A DNA stretch of 64,000 bases. It comes from VAZQ01 sp963753575. GTDB taxonomy: Bacteria; Pseudomonadota; Alphaproteobacteria; Rhizobiales; Xanthobacteraceae. The notes beneath the pieces are model-generated. The model did no database searches and was not told the DNA's origin. It saw only the letters and a list, made by a program, of their open reading frames with translations. Made by a program: the position numbers and the translations under genes. Location: contig CAVWCR010000003.1 of NCBI GenBank assembly GCA_963753575.1, forward strand, positions 1,860,001-1,924,000, written 5' to 3'. The stretch's first letter is position 1. Each line of letters opens with the position of its first letter. Shown one piece after another: positions 1-9,727 of this stretch.

Positions 1-21
1 AACGCGCTTACGCTTGGCCAT
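1..21 (-). CDS. start of an unidentified gene running off the left edge
   Basis: An ATG on the minus strand at 21 opens a frame reading MAKRKRV up to the window edge. A strong Shine-Dalgarno (GGAGG) lies about 9 bases upstream of it, which supports a real start. Seven basic-rich residues are too few to name a family. Confidence 0.5.
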
Positions 22-128
22 TTCACAAATCCTCCATCGTGAGGACGGCGCATCGCGCCGTCACCACCGAAGCCCCGCGGAGGCCGAATGGCACTAGCGG
101 GGGCGAGGCGTGTTTTGAGAACCCGGGC

Positions 129-350
129 TCAGGTCTTGCCGAGCCGGTTGATCATGCTGGCAGCGTTGAGGAAGGTGTTCACCTCGTAGACGATCTGCTC
201 AAGGTCGAGCGCGACCTCGATACCCTTCTCCACATTGCCAGAAACCGCGCAGGCTTCCGCCGCCTTGGCGATGCTGGCGGCCTTCTCAAGCCGCGCACGC
301 ATCTCGGTGAGGTAGGCCTTGATAGTGATTTCGATAGTGTGGGCATCCAT
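129..350 (-). CDS. small hypothetical protein, 73 aa
   Basis: I do not recognise the family. The start at 350 is chosen because AAGGAGG stands at the right distance upstream; a longer frame to 416 has no such site. The protein is predicted to be largely helical (EITIKAYLTEMRARLEKAASIAKAAEAC), soluble and without signal peptide or membrane segment. It lies just downstream, on the same strand, of the partial gene at the left edge being transcribed away from it, and downstream of the XRE regulator gene at 488-751, so it could be cotranscribed with the latter. Confidence 0.6.
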   Translation of the reverse strand: MDAHTIEITIKAYLTEMRARLEKAASIAKAAEACAVSGNVEKGIEVALDLEQIVYEVNTFLNAASMINRLGKT

Positions 351-487
351 GGGCGGCGCCTCCTTGCGGCACACACATGCTCGCTTTCGCAGCGAAGTCG
401 AGCGGAAGGTGAGCAATCTTATGGCTCATTTAGCCCCGGCCTGATCATCTTCGGATCGGCCCGGCTGTGAGCCCGTAGCGGCGCCCG

Positions 488-751
488 TCAGGCCTTCTGT
501 CGCATCAGCGCCCGCACGATCCGCACTGGGTCCGCCCCGATCGCCCGCACAATCGCCAGGAATTCGACAACGTCGAGGCGCCGCTCCCCACCCTCGTATT
601 TTGCAACGAAGCTCTGGGGTTTCTGGAGGCGCTTGGCGACGTCCTGCTGGGTCAGGCCGGCCTTCCGGCGAGCCGCGATCATCAGCTCGCAAAAGGCCCT
701 ATGCCCCGGAGAATGGACCGATTTGTCGATGCCGCGCGCCCGAATAGCCAT
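488..751 (-). CDS. XRE-family HTH transcriptional regulator, 87 aa
   Basis: A single Cro/C1-type helix-turn-helix domain covers roughly residues 20-80: LMIAARRKAGLTQQDVAKRL is helix 1-2, KPQSFVAKYEGGERRLDV is the recognition helix and its following turn. Proteins of this size are DNA-binding repressors or antitoxin-like regulators. No toxin partner is evident beside it. It faces away from the frameshifted nuclease at 872, with about 120 bp between them, so control of that restriction-like gene is possible but not shown. Confidence 0.8.
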   Translation of the reverse strand: MAIRARGIDKSVHSPGHRAFCELMIAARRKAGLTQQDVAKRLQKPQSFVAKYEGGERRLDVVEFLAIVRAIGADPVRIVRALMRQKA

Positions 752-871
752 CGGCGCGGGAAGCTGATCCCAGGCCGGGATTATCCCAAATAAGGATATT
801 TATTCACTATTCCCTGATCTCATGGCCGACCGGACTGGACTTCCTCCGCAAAGGAAGCGATTGCCGCTCCC

Positions 872-1815
872 ATGGTAGCCGATATGGAAGCTCTCAACCC
901 GAGTACCGTGCGTTACATCAAGCTCGGCCAGGCCGGCGCCTGGGAAGACATCTCGCTTGATCGAGGCGAGCTTCACTTTGGGTTCGCCATGGTCCCGCAC
1001 GAGCTTGCGCTGTCCGGCGATCGACAAGCCATCAAACAGCATCTGGTGCGGCAGGGCCGGTCCTCCCGAGCAGCCGCCGACGATGTTCGTGAAATCCTTG
1101 ATTTCTATACGCTCGGCCCCGACTGCCTCTGGTTCACGATCGCGCGGGGGCAACTCTGGTGGACACGAGCGGACGCCGCGGTCCATTGGCTCGGTGGCGA
1201 CGGCAAGGATCATGGCTCGCGAATGCGCAAAACCATTGGCGGTTGGCGCACCACCGACCTCAACGGCTCCGTCTTACGCGTCGACCGGCTCAGTACCCGA
1301 CTGACACAGGCTCAGGCCTACCGGCGGACAATTTGCGCTACGGGAGCGCAGGACTACCTCGTCCGTCGTATCCTCGGACTTCCAGAACCCATCCTCGCAC
1401 GTGCCAAAGCTGCGACGGAGGAGTTGGTTCACGTTACGGCGGAGGCCATCACCATGCTTCATTGGGCTGATTTCGAGACGTTAGTCGACCTGGTGTTCGG
1501 CCGCAGCGGTTGGCATCGAGTATCTCCGGTCGGCGGCACTCAGGAGGTCGTCGATTTGATCGTCGAGCAGACGGCTACTGGCGAAACAGCCATGGTGCAA
1601 GTCAAGTCAACGGCTGACCAGCAGACATTGGACGAATACGTTTCCACGTTTCGGAAGGCAGGCCTTTACGACCGTCTCTTCTTCGTATGCCACAGCCCTG
1701 CCACTAGGGTGACTGCCCCCGAACTCAACTCCGTACGGGTTTGGACGGGGCTGACTTCGCGCACACCGTCGTTAAACTCGGCTTACAGGACTGGGTGTTC
1801 GAAAAGTCCGGATGA
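872..1815 (+). pseudogene. Mrr-like (PD-(D/E)XK) restriction endonuclease-like gene, frameshifted near its end
   Basis: The N-terminal ~190 residues (..CLWFTIARGQLWWT..) form an uncharacterised domain. Residues ~195-280 resemble an Mrr_cat nuclease: HWADFETLVDLVF is the first helix, followed by GGTQEVVDLIV (active-site Asp) and AMVQVKS (Q-x-K motif). After ...SVRVWTG a base is missing in the GGGG run at 1747-1750. Restoring one G gives a continuation ADFAHTVVKL..WVFEKSG and a natural stop at 1813-1815. Without it the frame runs on to 2155 through sequence antisense to the next gene, with unrelated low-quality residues. Either a recent inactivation or a sequencing error. ATG 884 (MEALNPS) is an alternative start. 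Confidence 0.65.
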
Positions 1816-1857
1816 AGGCTGCCGCCGGGAATCGCGCAGGCCAGCGGCAGCCCACAT

Positions 1858-2475
1858 CTACGAATTTGGCTTCGAGCCAGAAGACGCCTTGGTTTCTCGC
1901 TCAGCCTTCTGCTTTTGCTTAGCCTCTTCCGCAGCTTTTTTCTGCTTCTCCTCCTCCTCGATTTGCATCTTGGCCAAATCCTTGGCAAGCTCATACCTTT
2001 GTTGGTCGGCTTCCGACATCCGAAGAACACCGAATATCGGCTGCCTCTTTATTCGCTCATGTGTGATCAGAGCCGCCTCAATATACGCCTGCATCTTCAT
2101 GTCCTCTTCCTCGAGCGCCGCCGCGATACGGTCCATCCTCTCTCGCCGCGCCTGAAATTGTTTGCTTTCCAGGGTCAACGCAAGCTTCAGGATTTGCTTG
2201 TCGCCCTCCAAAATCTTTTGGGCAACCTTCTTATGCAAGGCCGCCGATATGGAGAGCTTTTGCCGCTTCCCGTTCACCGTCACGACTACAGGCTCCTGCA
2301 GAGAATCGAAGAACGTCCTCCCGGGTATTGGCATTCCCTTGGGTCGCCCGTTCGGATTTCCAGACTGACCCGGCTTGAACTGCGAATCCTTCGGCGGCTT
2401 GCCGTAGCCGACCTCATAATTGCCATTTACATTGCGCATTTCCTCCTGAGAGGAGCGCTCGACTTTCTCGTCCAT
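1858..2475 (-). CDS. DUF5681 domain protein, 205 aa
   Basis: The N-terminal part (about residues 20-50) carries the hallmark of DUF5681: VGYGKPPKDSQFKPGQSGNP followed by NGRPKG. The middle is a helical region and the C-terminal 45 residues (KMQIEEEEKQKKAAEEAKQK) are a highly charged coiled coil. The function of the family is not known; members are common in rhizobial mobile regions and often sit near ParB/methyltransferase-type genes, which fits the methyltransferase stump directly upstream at 2604-2790. The 3' end abuts the frameshifted nuclease convergently. Confidence 0.75.
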   Translation of the reverse strand: MDEKVERSSQEEMRNVNGNYEVGYGKPPKDSQFKPGQSGNPNGRPKGMPIPGRTFFDSLQEPVVVTVNGKRQKLSISAALHKKVAQKILEGDKQILKLALTLESKQFQARRERMDRIAAALEEEDMKMQAYIEAALITHERIKRQPIFGVLRMSEADQQRYELAKDLAKMQIEEEEKQKKAAEEAKQKQKAERETKASSGSKPNS

Positions 2476-2603
2476 GTGACAACTCCTAAGTTGCGATGTC
2501 TCCTCTCATCGCGGTGATAGCCCAAAGGGCCGGAATGATCATCGACCGAAGGCGACGATCAGGGTAAAGATCGCAGGCAGGGCAGCCCCGCCTACGATCA
2601 GAT

Positions 2604-2790
2604 TCAGGCGGCTTGCGGGCCGCCATTGTCCTTGCGGAGTTCGGCCACGTCCTCGAACGTCTCACCGCTCTCCGCAAGCACAGCTACCTTTCCGGTAAAG
2701 GTCTGCCATCGCTTCACCGCGACATCGACGTAGTTCGGGTCGATCTCGAGCGCACGCGCCTTACGGCCGGTACGCTCCGCCGCGATCAAC
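2604..2790 (-). pseudogene. C-terminal stump of a DNA methyltransferase
   Basis: The residues LIAAERTGRKARALEIDPNY followed by VDVAVKRWQTFTG are the end of the catalytic domain of N4/N6 DNA methyltransferases, the part after the GSGST AdoMet loop (..TLIAAERTGR..EIDPxYVDVAxxRW). All upstream motifs, including the catalytic (D/N/S)PPY box, are missing. Coding homology stops exactly where an IS21-type terminus (tgtgaatcggcttccaa) begins at 2791, so the insertion cut the gene. The stump is unlikely to be active. Confidence 0.75.
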
Positions 2791-2811
2791 TGTGAATCGG
2801 CTTCCAATTTT

Positions 2812-3906
2812 GGCTCTGACTCAATTTTGATGAAGTGTGAGGGCCGGCTCTCGTTGGTTTCACAAAGGAATCAACGTCATGAAAAAAGCCCTTCGTCCGT
2901 CAGCTTTGGTCCCGCCGGGCTTTGAGGTCGTGAGCGCCGTAGGTGATGGCGCCATGACCGTGATTACACGCTAGCGGCCGCGAAGGCGCTGCCGCACGCC
3001 ACCCAGGTCGCCGATCGTTGGCACCTCATGGAAAACGCCAGCCACGCCTTCCTCGATGCGGTTCGCAAATCCATGCGCCAGGTTCGCGCCTCCATCGGTG
3101 CCGCAACCATCAATCCTGAACTGCTTACAGCCGCCGAGCGCATCCAATATGAAGGATATTTGCGGCGCGAGGATACCAATGCCGCCATCCTAAAGCAGGC
3201 TGAGACGGGCGCTTCCATCAAAGATGTCGTGCGTCTTACCGGGCACAGTCGCGGCCTCGTCCGCAAGGTGCTGCGAGGTCAGCATTCCGATGTGTTCCGG
3301 GTTCGCGAGAGTTCACTCGAACACCACCTTCCATGGCTCGACGCTCAATGGACTGCCGGCCATCGCAACGGCGCCGACCTGTGGCGACGCCTCAAGGCAC
3401 TTGGCTTCAGGGGCTCGGTTCGGGTCGTTACGGAATGGGCGACACGCCGTCGACGCGCCGAAAAGGCCGATGCGGCGAGCCTGCACCGCGTTCCGTCCGC
3501 CAGAACGATCGCACGGCTCATGACCACAGGCCGCGATACGCTGTCAAAGTCGGAGACCGTTACGATCGCGGCGATCGAAGGAGGTGTTCCTCTGCTGGTG
3601 GAGGCCCGAGAGGTCGTCGCCGCCTTCCACGTAATGATCCGCAAGAAAGCCCACGCGGACCTTGAGCCATGGCTCGAACGCGCTCGCGCCAGCCTCGTGG
3701 CCTCGTTCGCCAACGGCGTCACCAAGGACCAGGACGCGGTCAGCGCCGCGATCACGTCATCATGGTCCAACGGACAAACCGAACGACAAATCACCAAGCT
3801 CAAGCTTGTCAAACGTCAAATGTACGGCCGCGCCAAGCTCGACCTACTTCAGGCCCGCCTAATCGGCGCCACGTGATCCCAGCTGCACCAAAATTGCGTC
3901 AGAGCC
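2812..3906 (+). mobile_element. ISL3-family-like element, internally deleted
   Basis: Terminal inverted repeats ggctctgactcaatttt (2812) and the reverse complement of ggctctgacgcaatttt (ending 3906) match at 17 of 19 positions. Inside is one broken ISL3-like transposase. At 1095 bp it is shorter than complete members. No matching 8-bp duplication is visible at the ends. Confidence 0.65.
2879..3876 (+). pseudogene. ISL3-family transposase, broken
   Basis: A short first frame (2879-2974) starts MKKALRPSALVPPGFEVVS and stops. From about 2980 a second open frame reads AKALPHATQVADRWHLMENA, the ISL3 signature around the second catalytic region, and continues to 3876 ending with SNGQTERQITKLKLVKRQMY and GRAKLDLLQARL, the conserved ISL3 C-terminus. 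The zinc-finger and first part of the DDE core are missing, so an internal deletion joined the two parts. Not functional. Confidence 0.75.
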
Positions 3907-3961
3907 ACGGTTGGACGCCGATGAAAATTTTAGAAAACAAAGTATTTGTTCGGAGTCGCAG

Positions 3962-4252
3962 TCACTTGAGGCCAAAGCGGGGTGGGGTCCAAGTTGGAAG
4001 CCGATTCACACCGGCGACGACACGATAAGTGCGCTCGCCGTTTGTTTTGTCAGATTCAAGAGTGAGTCCGAGCTTCTTGCGCACCACACTGGCAAGAAAG
4101 CCACGGACGGAATGTTGCTGCCAGCCGGTTGCCTTCATCACGGCCGCGATTGAGACCCTGGAAGCCGTCACACGCCCCATCCCGGCCGGCCGATGGCGGG
4201 CTTTCGGAACTCGAGGGCGTGTCGTGACCTGATCCAATCGACCACGGCCCAT
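3962..4252 (-). pseudogene. DUF3489 protein, tail replaced by IS sequence
   Basis: The stretch MKATGWQQHSVRGFLASVVR then KKLGLTLESDKTNGERTYRV is the winged-helix-like DUF3489 domain, normally at the C-terminus of ~100-200-aa proteins of unknown function in alphaproteobacteria. After RTYRVVAG the frame enters the IS21-type end at 4010 and ends with about 18 foreign residues. The domain is nearly whole, so some product could fold. Confidence 0.6.
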
Positions 4253-4355
4253 GGTAACGTCATAGCCCGAGAAGGTGCCTCAAATTTAGCCTAGGTGAGC
4301 TGGTGACGTTGGATGGCCTTCTGGCCTTATTTCGTGTGCCCGTCTTTCGAGCTTG

Positions 4356-4369
4356 TTGACCCATCTCAA
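4356..4369 (+). promoter_or_regulatory. FixK/FNR-like box
   Basis: TTGACCCATCTCAA has the two half-sites TTGA-N6-TCAA of the FixK/FNR family (consensus TTGAT-N4-ATCAA). It lies 87 bp upstream of the osmC-like start, a plausible activator position for low-oxygen control of the osmC-ATPase pair. Assignment is by pattern only. Confidence 0.5.
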
Positions 4370-4456
4370 TAGGGTCCGGTCGGCTATTTGTTATCAAAAA
4401 CAAGGTGATTGAGGCGATGCGCGATCACGCCCGCCGGCCGTCAAGAGAGGCACGCC

Positions 4457-4867
4457 ATGCTTGAATACGACCTCGTCGCAAAACGCATAGATTCTCATGG
4501 AAGTGCAGCTCGATGTAAAGAAGCAGAGATTGTCCTAGACACCGATGTGAATGGTCGTGCGGACGCCTTCAATCCCGCGGAACTTCTTCTGGCCGCAGTC
4601 GCCGCCTGCATGATTAAGGGCATCGAACGGGTCGCGCCAATGATCCATTTCAAGTTCCGCGGCGTCGAAGTTCGCCTTCACGGTGTTCGTCAAGACGGTC
4701 CGCCGTTCATGTCCTCGATTACCTATAATCTCATCGTCGACACAGACGAAGATGATCGGCGCCTCGACTTGCTGCACCAGAATATTCGCAAGTACGGAAC
4801 GATCTCGAATACGGTGGCGGCGGCAACGAAGCTTGAGGGCGAGATTGTCCGGGCCGGGACTATTTGA
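4457..4867 (+). CDS. OsmC family protein, 136 aa
   Basis: OsmC/Ohr-fold proteins reduce organic peroxides or handle reactive thiols in the cytoplasm. Here RADAFNPAELLLAAVAACMI carries the conserved N-P-x-E-x-L..A..C region with the peroxidatic Cys, and the C-terminal YNLIVDTDEDDRRLDLLHQN plus IRKYGTISNTV is the second typical half; the usual second Cys there is replaced by Ile-Ser (KYGTISNTV, normally CPVxxTL/KYCTVSxTL), which weakens a peroxidase role. The start at 4457 has GAGAGG upstream; a longer frame from 4409 does not. It precedes a metal ATPase by 76 bp on the same strand, probably one operon under the FixK-like box. Confidence 0.8.
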   Translation: MLEYDLVAKRIDSHGSAARCKEAEIVLDTDVNGRADAFNPAELLLAAVAACMIKGIERVAPMIHFKFRGVEVRLHGVRQDGPPFMSSITYNLIVDTDEDDRRLDLLHQNIRKYGTISNTVAAATKLEGEIVRAGTI

Positions 4868-4943
4868 ATGCGAACCCATTTCAGAGAGTTGACGGCAATC
4901 CGTCGTGTATGGGTAGCGCTTGCGCAACGTGACATCGGCCGCG

Positions 4944-7284
4944 ATGGCCGCTGACAAACTGAATCTCGATTTGGCGCTAGTGCTGCCGGACATCCCCGAC
5001 GAGCGGGATGCCTGCGTCGACCGGCTGATCACTCTGCTTAAGAGCAAGGATATTGAGGCGCACGTCGTCCGCGACGACGGCAAAGCGCGGCTGTGTTTAC
5101 ATTACGATTCTGAGCGCATTAGCCTGGCGGAAGTCCGCCAGTTGGCTGCCGCGGCCGGCGCCGAGATAGGCAAGCGATTTGTGCATGAAAGCCTACGCAT
5201 CGACCGCATGGACTGCCCGACCTGCGCCACCGTTATCGAACATGCGCTGGCTCGCCTCGATGGTGTACTTGAAGCCAAGGTGAGCTACGCCGCCGAGCGC
5301 CTGCGGCTGGAATTCGACAGCGAGAAGACGTCGCATAACGCGGTGGAGCGCCGCATAGAGGCGCTCGGCTACCGAATCTTGGAATTGCACTCCCATGCTG
5401 GATGGTGGGCGGAGCATCGGGAGTTGGTTTTCAGTCTTGCCGCGGGTGTGCTGCTTCTCGGCGGCTGGCTCGGAGGTTGGGCGGGCGCGCCGCACGCCGT
5501 TTCGCTCGGGCTCTATCTCGCCGCCTATGCCTTCGGCGGCTTCTTCACCCTGCGCGACGCGGGGCAAAGCCTTTGGGCGAAACGCTTCGATATCGACACT
5601 CTTATGCTGGTCGCGGCGGCAGGCGCCGCGGCGCTCGGGGACTGGGCCGAAGGCGCGCTCCTGCTCTTCCTATTCAGTCTCGGGCACGCCCTGGAACATT
5701 CGGCGATGGACCGGGCGCGCCGGGCGATCGAAGCGCTGGCCGATTTGGCGCCAAAGACGGCTTTGGTGCGTCGCGACGGCACGGAGGTCGAAGTCCCGGT
5801 TGAAGAATTGCTTCGCGGCGACGAAGTCGTCGTCAAGCCTGGCCAGCGGCTGCCGGCCGACGGCAAGGTGGTCGAGGGCACCTCAGCCGTGGATCAGTCG
5901 CCGGTAACCGGCGAGTCAGTGCCGGTGGACAAGGGCCCCCGAGACGCCGTCTTCGCGGGAACAGTCAATGGCGAGGGCGTCTTGCTGGTGGAGGTCACCA
6001 AGCTCGCTTCGGAAAGCACGTTGGCACGCATGGTGCGGCTGGTCTCCGACGCCCAGACGCAGATATCACCAACCCACCAGTTCACCGATCGCTTCGAGCG
6101 CGTATTCGTGCCGGTCGTGCTGATCGGCGCCGGCCTCCTGATCGCCGTGCCGCCACTGCTCGGGGTTCCATTTTCCGACTCGTTTTATCGAGCGATGGCG
6201 GTGCTGGTAGCCGCTTCGCCGTGCGCGCTCGCCATCGGCACCCCTGCCGCTATCCTTTCTGCCGTAACCCGAGCCGCCCAGTCAGGCGTACTGATCAAGG
6301 GCGGCGCTCACCTCGAAAATCTTGGGCGACTAACTGCAATCGCCTTCGACAAGACGGGCACCATAACCGAAGGAAAACCTCGCCTCACGGATATCGTGGC
6401 CCTCGGCGCAACAGAGAACGAAGTCCTTAGATTGGCGGCAGCGTTGGAAAGCCGCAGCGGCCATCCTTTGGCTCAGGCCATCGTCGCGGCGGCCCGGGGA
6501 CGTGGGCTAAGCTGGGAAGAGCCTGCAGACGTAGAGGCGGTGACCGGCAAGGGCATCCGCGCAAGAACTCGCCGCAGAGCGCATTGAGATAGGCAATCTT
6601 AAGCTGTTTGCGGGCGAAGCGGTTGGCGCAGAAATTACCGCGCAGGTCGAACGGTTGGAATCTGCCGGACGCACCACGATGCTGGTAAGGGTGGACGGGC
6701 GCTTCGCAGGCGTCATCGGACTCATGGATACTCCGCGCCCGGGCGTAGCGGACATGCTCGCGGAATTGCGATCGCTGGGCGTTGCCAAGACAGTCATGCT
6801 TACCGGGGACAACGAGCGTGTGGCCCGAGCCGTGGCACAAACGGTTGGGCTGGAAGACGTGCGAGCGAGTCTGTTGCCCGAGGACAAAATTTCTGCGGTG
6901 GTGGGCCTTGTCGAAAAGTATGGACAGGTGGCCATGGTGGGCGACGGAGCAAATGACGGGCCTGCTCTCGCCCGCGCCACAGTAGGCATCGCCATGGGTG
7001 GCGCCGGCACCGACGTGGCGCTGGAGGCGGCGGATGTCGTGTTGATGAGCGACCAACTCGACAAGCTCCCGTTCGCCGTCGGCTTGAGCCGCGCGGCCCG
7101 AGTGATTATCCGACAGAACCTGTTCATCGCGCTGGGTGCGGTTGCCTTGCTAATTCCGGCAACGCTGTTTGGCTGGGCCGGCCTCGGGCTAGCCGTGTTG
7201 ATCCACGAAGGATCGACAATTGTCGTTGTATTCAATGCGCTGCGATTACTGACGTACCGCGCGGCGCAAAATGCGCGCACCTAG
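4944..7284 (+). pseudogene. P1B-type heavy-metal ATPase, frameshifted at about 6564
   Basis: A membrane pump that exports transition metals using ATP. Visible parts in order: N-terminal heavy-metal-associated domain with MDCPTCATV, membrane segments, actuator motif SPVTGES, the metal-site motif SPC (VAASPCALAIGTP), phosphorylation motif DKTGTITEGKP, nucleotide-binding HP (SGHPLAQAI), hinge GDGANDGPAL, and final membrane helix with HEGSTIVVVFN. SPC plus HEG(G/S)T is the P1B-4 pattern (Co/Zn/Fe-type substrates). After GKGIRA one extra A at 6563-6564 shifts the frame to an early stop at 6587; removing it restores ELAAERIEIGNLKLFAGE and the rest to 7284. TTG 4920 is an alternative start. Either inactivated or a sequence error. 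Confidence 0.8.
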
Positions 7285-8559
7285 ATTTGTCCTACGGCTT
7301 GAACGCAAAAGCCTTGAAAAACAGGTCCTCCGATTTTGCGTTCCTCGATTTCCGTTGTTGTGAAGGGTTTCGGATGACGGCCCGTCATTGACGGAGTTGC
7401 GCGCACGGGGGCCGTCGTCCGAAAGCCTCCAGGGAAGGAACCCGCGGGACGTGAGGTGCTGGTGTGTGCGCGCTATGGCGATTTGATTGCGGCGAAGAGA
7501 TTGGGCCGAAGACGCTGGGTGGCAGCACTCGGGTGATTTCGGCTGCCGGTGCAGCCGATCGGGTTCGATTGAGTCGTTCTCGGGAATGAACGCAGCGTGG
7601 AATGCGATGCCGCGCCCCTGTGTGAGGAAGCGTCGGATGAACTCGTTCGCGTTGAGCGTCATCGTAGTGTAGCGGCCCGGTCCCTCGACGCGGTAGTTCT
7701 TGACCTTGAAGGTGACGTGCTGCTGGTCGATTGCGATCAGGCGGCGGTTCGAGATGGCGACGCGGTGGGTGTAGCGCGCCAGATAGGCGAGCACGGCCTT
7801 CGGGCCCGCGAACGGGCGTTTGGAATAGACGAACCAGCGCGTCTTGCGCAGCGGTGCGAGCAACGCAGCGAACGCCTTTGCATTGGCCAGATGCGCGTGG
7901 GTGCCGAAGAACTGCAGCCTGCCCGCCTGGTGTGCCGCCATAAGCCTCTCCAGCATCAAGCGCCGGAACAGCGTCGAGAGGACACGCACGGGCAGCAAGA
8001 AGTTGGGCTTGCATGCGATCCAACGTGCGCCATCCATGGAAAGCCCGCCGCCCGGCACGATCATATGCACGTGCGGATGGTGGGTCATTGCCGAGCCCCA
8101 GGTGTGCAACACTGAGGTGATGGCGATGCGCGCTCCGAGGTGCTTTCGGTCTGCCGCGATGGCGAGCATCGTCTCCGACGAGGCCTTGAACAGCAGATCG
8201 TAGATCACGGCCTTGTTCTGGTAGGCGATGTCGCCGATCGCCGCCGGCAGCGTGAACACGACGTGGAAGTAGGGCACTGGCAGCAGCTCGGCCTCGCGTG
8301 CCGCCAGCCACTCGCGTGCGGCCGCGCCCTGGCATTTCGGGCAATGCCGGTTGCGGCAGCTATTGTAAGCGATGGTCGTGTGGCCACAGGCGTCGTTCTC
8401 GCAACGCGCCACATGCCCGCCGAGAGCTGCCGTGCGGCAGCGCTCGATCGCGCTCATCACCTTCAACTGGCCGAGGCTGACGTGGCCACGGTTGGCGGCA
8501 CGCCATGCGGCTCCGTGGTCGCGGAAGATGTCCGCGACCTCCAGCGCTGGACGAGCCAT
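7246..8559 (-). pseudogene. IS91-family transposase, copy A, internally deleted
   Basis: The first 345 or so residues are identical to the intact copy at 11544-12746, including the Zn-binding CRNRHCPKC, the HUH motif HPHVHM and the paired tyrosines of AYLARY. After NANEFIRRFL the frame jumps, through a 346-bp deletion with a shared CA at the breakpoint, into what is non-coding tail in copy B, and then runs past the element end into flanking DNA to 7246. The catalytic residues remain but the C-terminal zinc finger (CPCCGS) is lost. Confidence 0.85.
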
Positions 8560-9602
8560 GGCCGCCGCGCGTTACGCGGGCGGGCCGTCCTTCGCCAAGG
8601 TCAGACGGTCGAGCGGGCTGGTGACGGTTCGCAGCAGGTTGGTGGCGACTTGGGCGTAGCGCGCGGTCGTATCGAGCTTCGCGTGTCCGAGCAGAACCTG
8701 GATGACCCGCACGTCGGTATGGCTCTCCAAGAGATGCGTTGCAAAGCTGTGCCGGAGCGTATGCGGAGAGATCCAGGCGCCGAGGCCGGCGACGTCGGCG
8801 GCCATGTGGCAGGCGCGGTTCAGCTGCCGCGTCGTGATGGGCAGGAACGGGTCGCGCCCCGGGAACAGCCAGCCCTGCGAGCGGCACTGCCGCCACCACG
8901 CTCGCAATACTTCGAGCAACTGCGGCGAGAGCATAGCGTGACGGTCCTTGCGACCCTTGCCCTGCTCGACCCGGATCAGCAAACGCTTGCTGTCGATATC
9001 GCAGACCTTCAGCGAGACCACTTCGGCCGCGCGCAGCCCAGCCCCGTAGGCAACACTCAGCGCCGCCTTGTACTTGAGGCCGGGGCCAGGCGCCGCCTCG
9101 ATCAATCGCCCAACCTCCTCGGGGCTCAACACCCGCGGCAGCCGGCGCGGATAATGCACGCGCGTGAGCTGGGCCGCGAGGTTGGCGCGGCCGAGCGTGA
9201 CCGTGAACAGGAAGCGCAACGCAACTGCCGAACTGTTCACGCTCGGCGGCTGCACGCCGGTCTCGGTCTGGTGAACCTGATAGCGGCGCAGGTCCTCGGC
9301 ACTCGCCGTATCCGGCGAGCGGCCCAGGAACTTGGCAAAGGTCTCGATGTGGCGGATATAATCGTGTTGCGTCTTCGCGCCGAACTTGCGGACCGACATG
9401 TCCTCGATCATGCGACGACGCAACGGACTGATGGGCTTCTCGCTCATGGGGGGCTCCTGTCTTGAGGTTGGAGTGCTTGACCCCTCGATCCTCAAGACGG
9501 AGCGCCCCGCCTGTCACCGTACCTTGCGCACGGCGTCACTCCATCGACGCCACTAGCTCCGCCCTCGCGCGCAGCGCGCTCCCGCGCGAGCGGGTTCGTT
9601 CC
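7375..9602 (-). mobile_element. IS91-family element, copy A (2228 bp)
   Basis: The boundaries come from comparison with the inverted copy B at 10501-13074: identity begins at tgacgg (7375) and ends at ttcgttcc (9602). Length is exactly 346 bp below copy B, equal to the deletion in the transposase gene, so the copies otherwise have no length difference. It carries a tyrosine recombinase and the transposase in that order. Near the outer end is an inverted repeat (gacggccc..gggccgtc). Confidence 0.85.
8572..9447 (-). CDS. tyrosine recombinase of IS91-type element, copy A
   Basis: A 291-aa site-specific integrase. An N-terminal SAM-like DNA-binding domain (about residues 15-95) is followed by the catalytic domain with AGLRAAEV (first Arg), HTLRHSFATHLL (His-x-x-Arg), LLGHAKLDTTARYAQ (His and the nucleophilic Tyr). 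The start at 9447 has AGGAG upstream. It overlaps none of the transposase: the two genes are 12 bp apart. The protein is identical to the copy at 10656-11531, so one copy duplicated recently. Confidence 0.9.
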   Translation of the reverse strand: MSEKPISPLRRRMIEDMSVRKFGAKTQHDYIRHIETFAKFLGRSPDTASAEDLRRYQVHQTETGVQPPSVNSSAVALRFLFTVTLGRANLAAQLTRVHYPRRLPRVLSPEEVGRLIEAAPGPGLKYKAALSVAYGAGLRAAEVVSLKVCDIDSKRLLIRVEQGKGRKDRHAMLSPQLLEVLRAWWRQCRSQGWLFPGRDPFLPITTRQLNRACHMAADVAGLGAWISPHTLRHSFATHLLESHTDVRVIQVLLGHAKLDTTARYAQVATNLLRTVTSPLDRLTLAKDGPPA

Positions 9603-9727
9603 TTGTCCCGACCCGGAAGTAACTGAGGGGCCTGTCGACTTCCGCTATCTGGCGTACTCCGGACGCGTTCTGCTCACAGCGAGCCTTTCCGAGTCGGGCC
9701 ACTAAGCTGAAGTGATGGCCGGCATGA

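Larger units (their letters stand above)
2791..4010. mobile_element. remnant bounded by IS21-type ends (17-bp perfect inverted repeat)
   Basis: The left end tgtgaatcggcttccaa (2791-2807) is matched by its exact reverse complement ttggaagccgattcaca (3994-4010). The ends are TG..CA as in the IS21 family. No istA or istB remains: the interior is almost entirely an ISL3-like element (2812-3906). The flanks (gatcaac and ccggcga) show no target duplication, so this is a rearranged scar, not a clean insertion. The same ends recur at 25352-25388 and 29885. Confidence 0.55.

Noticed and set aside
8140..9465. Long plus-strand frame over the IS91 recombinase (and its copy at 10638-11963)
   Set aside because: Antisense to the real recombinase; the translation has no recognisable domain.
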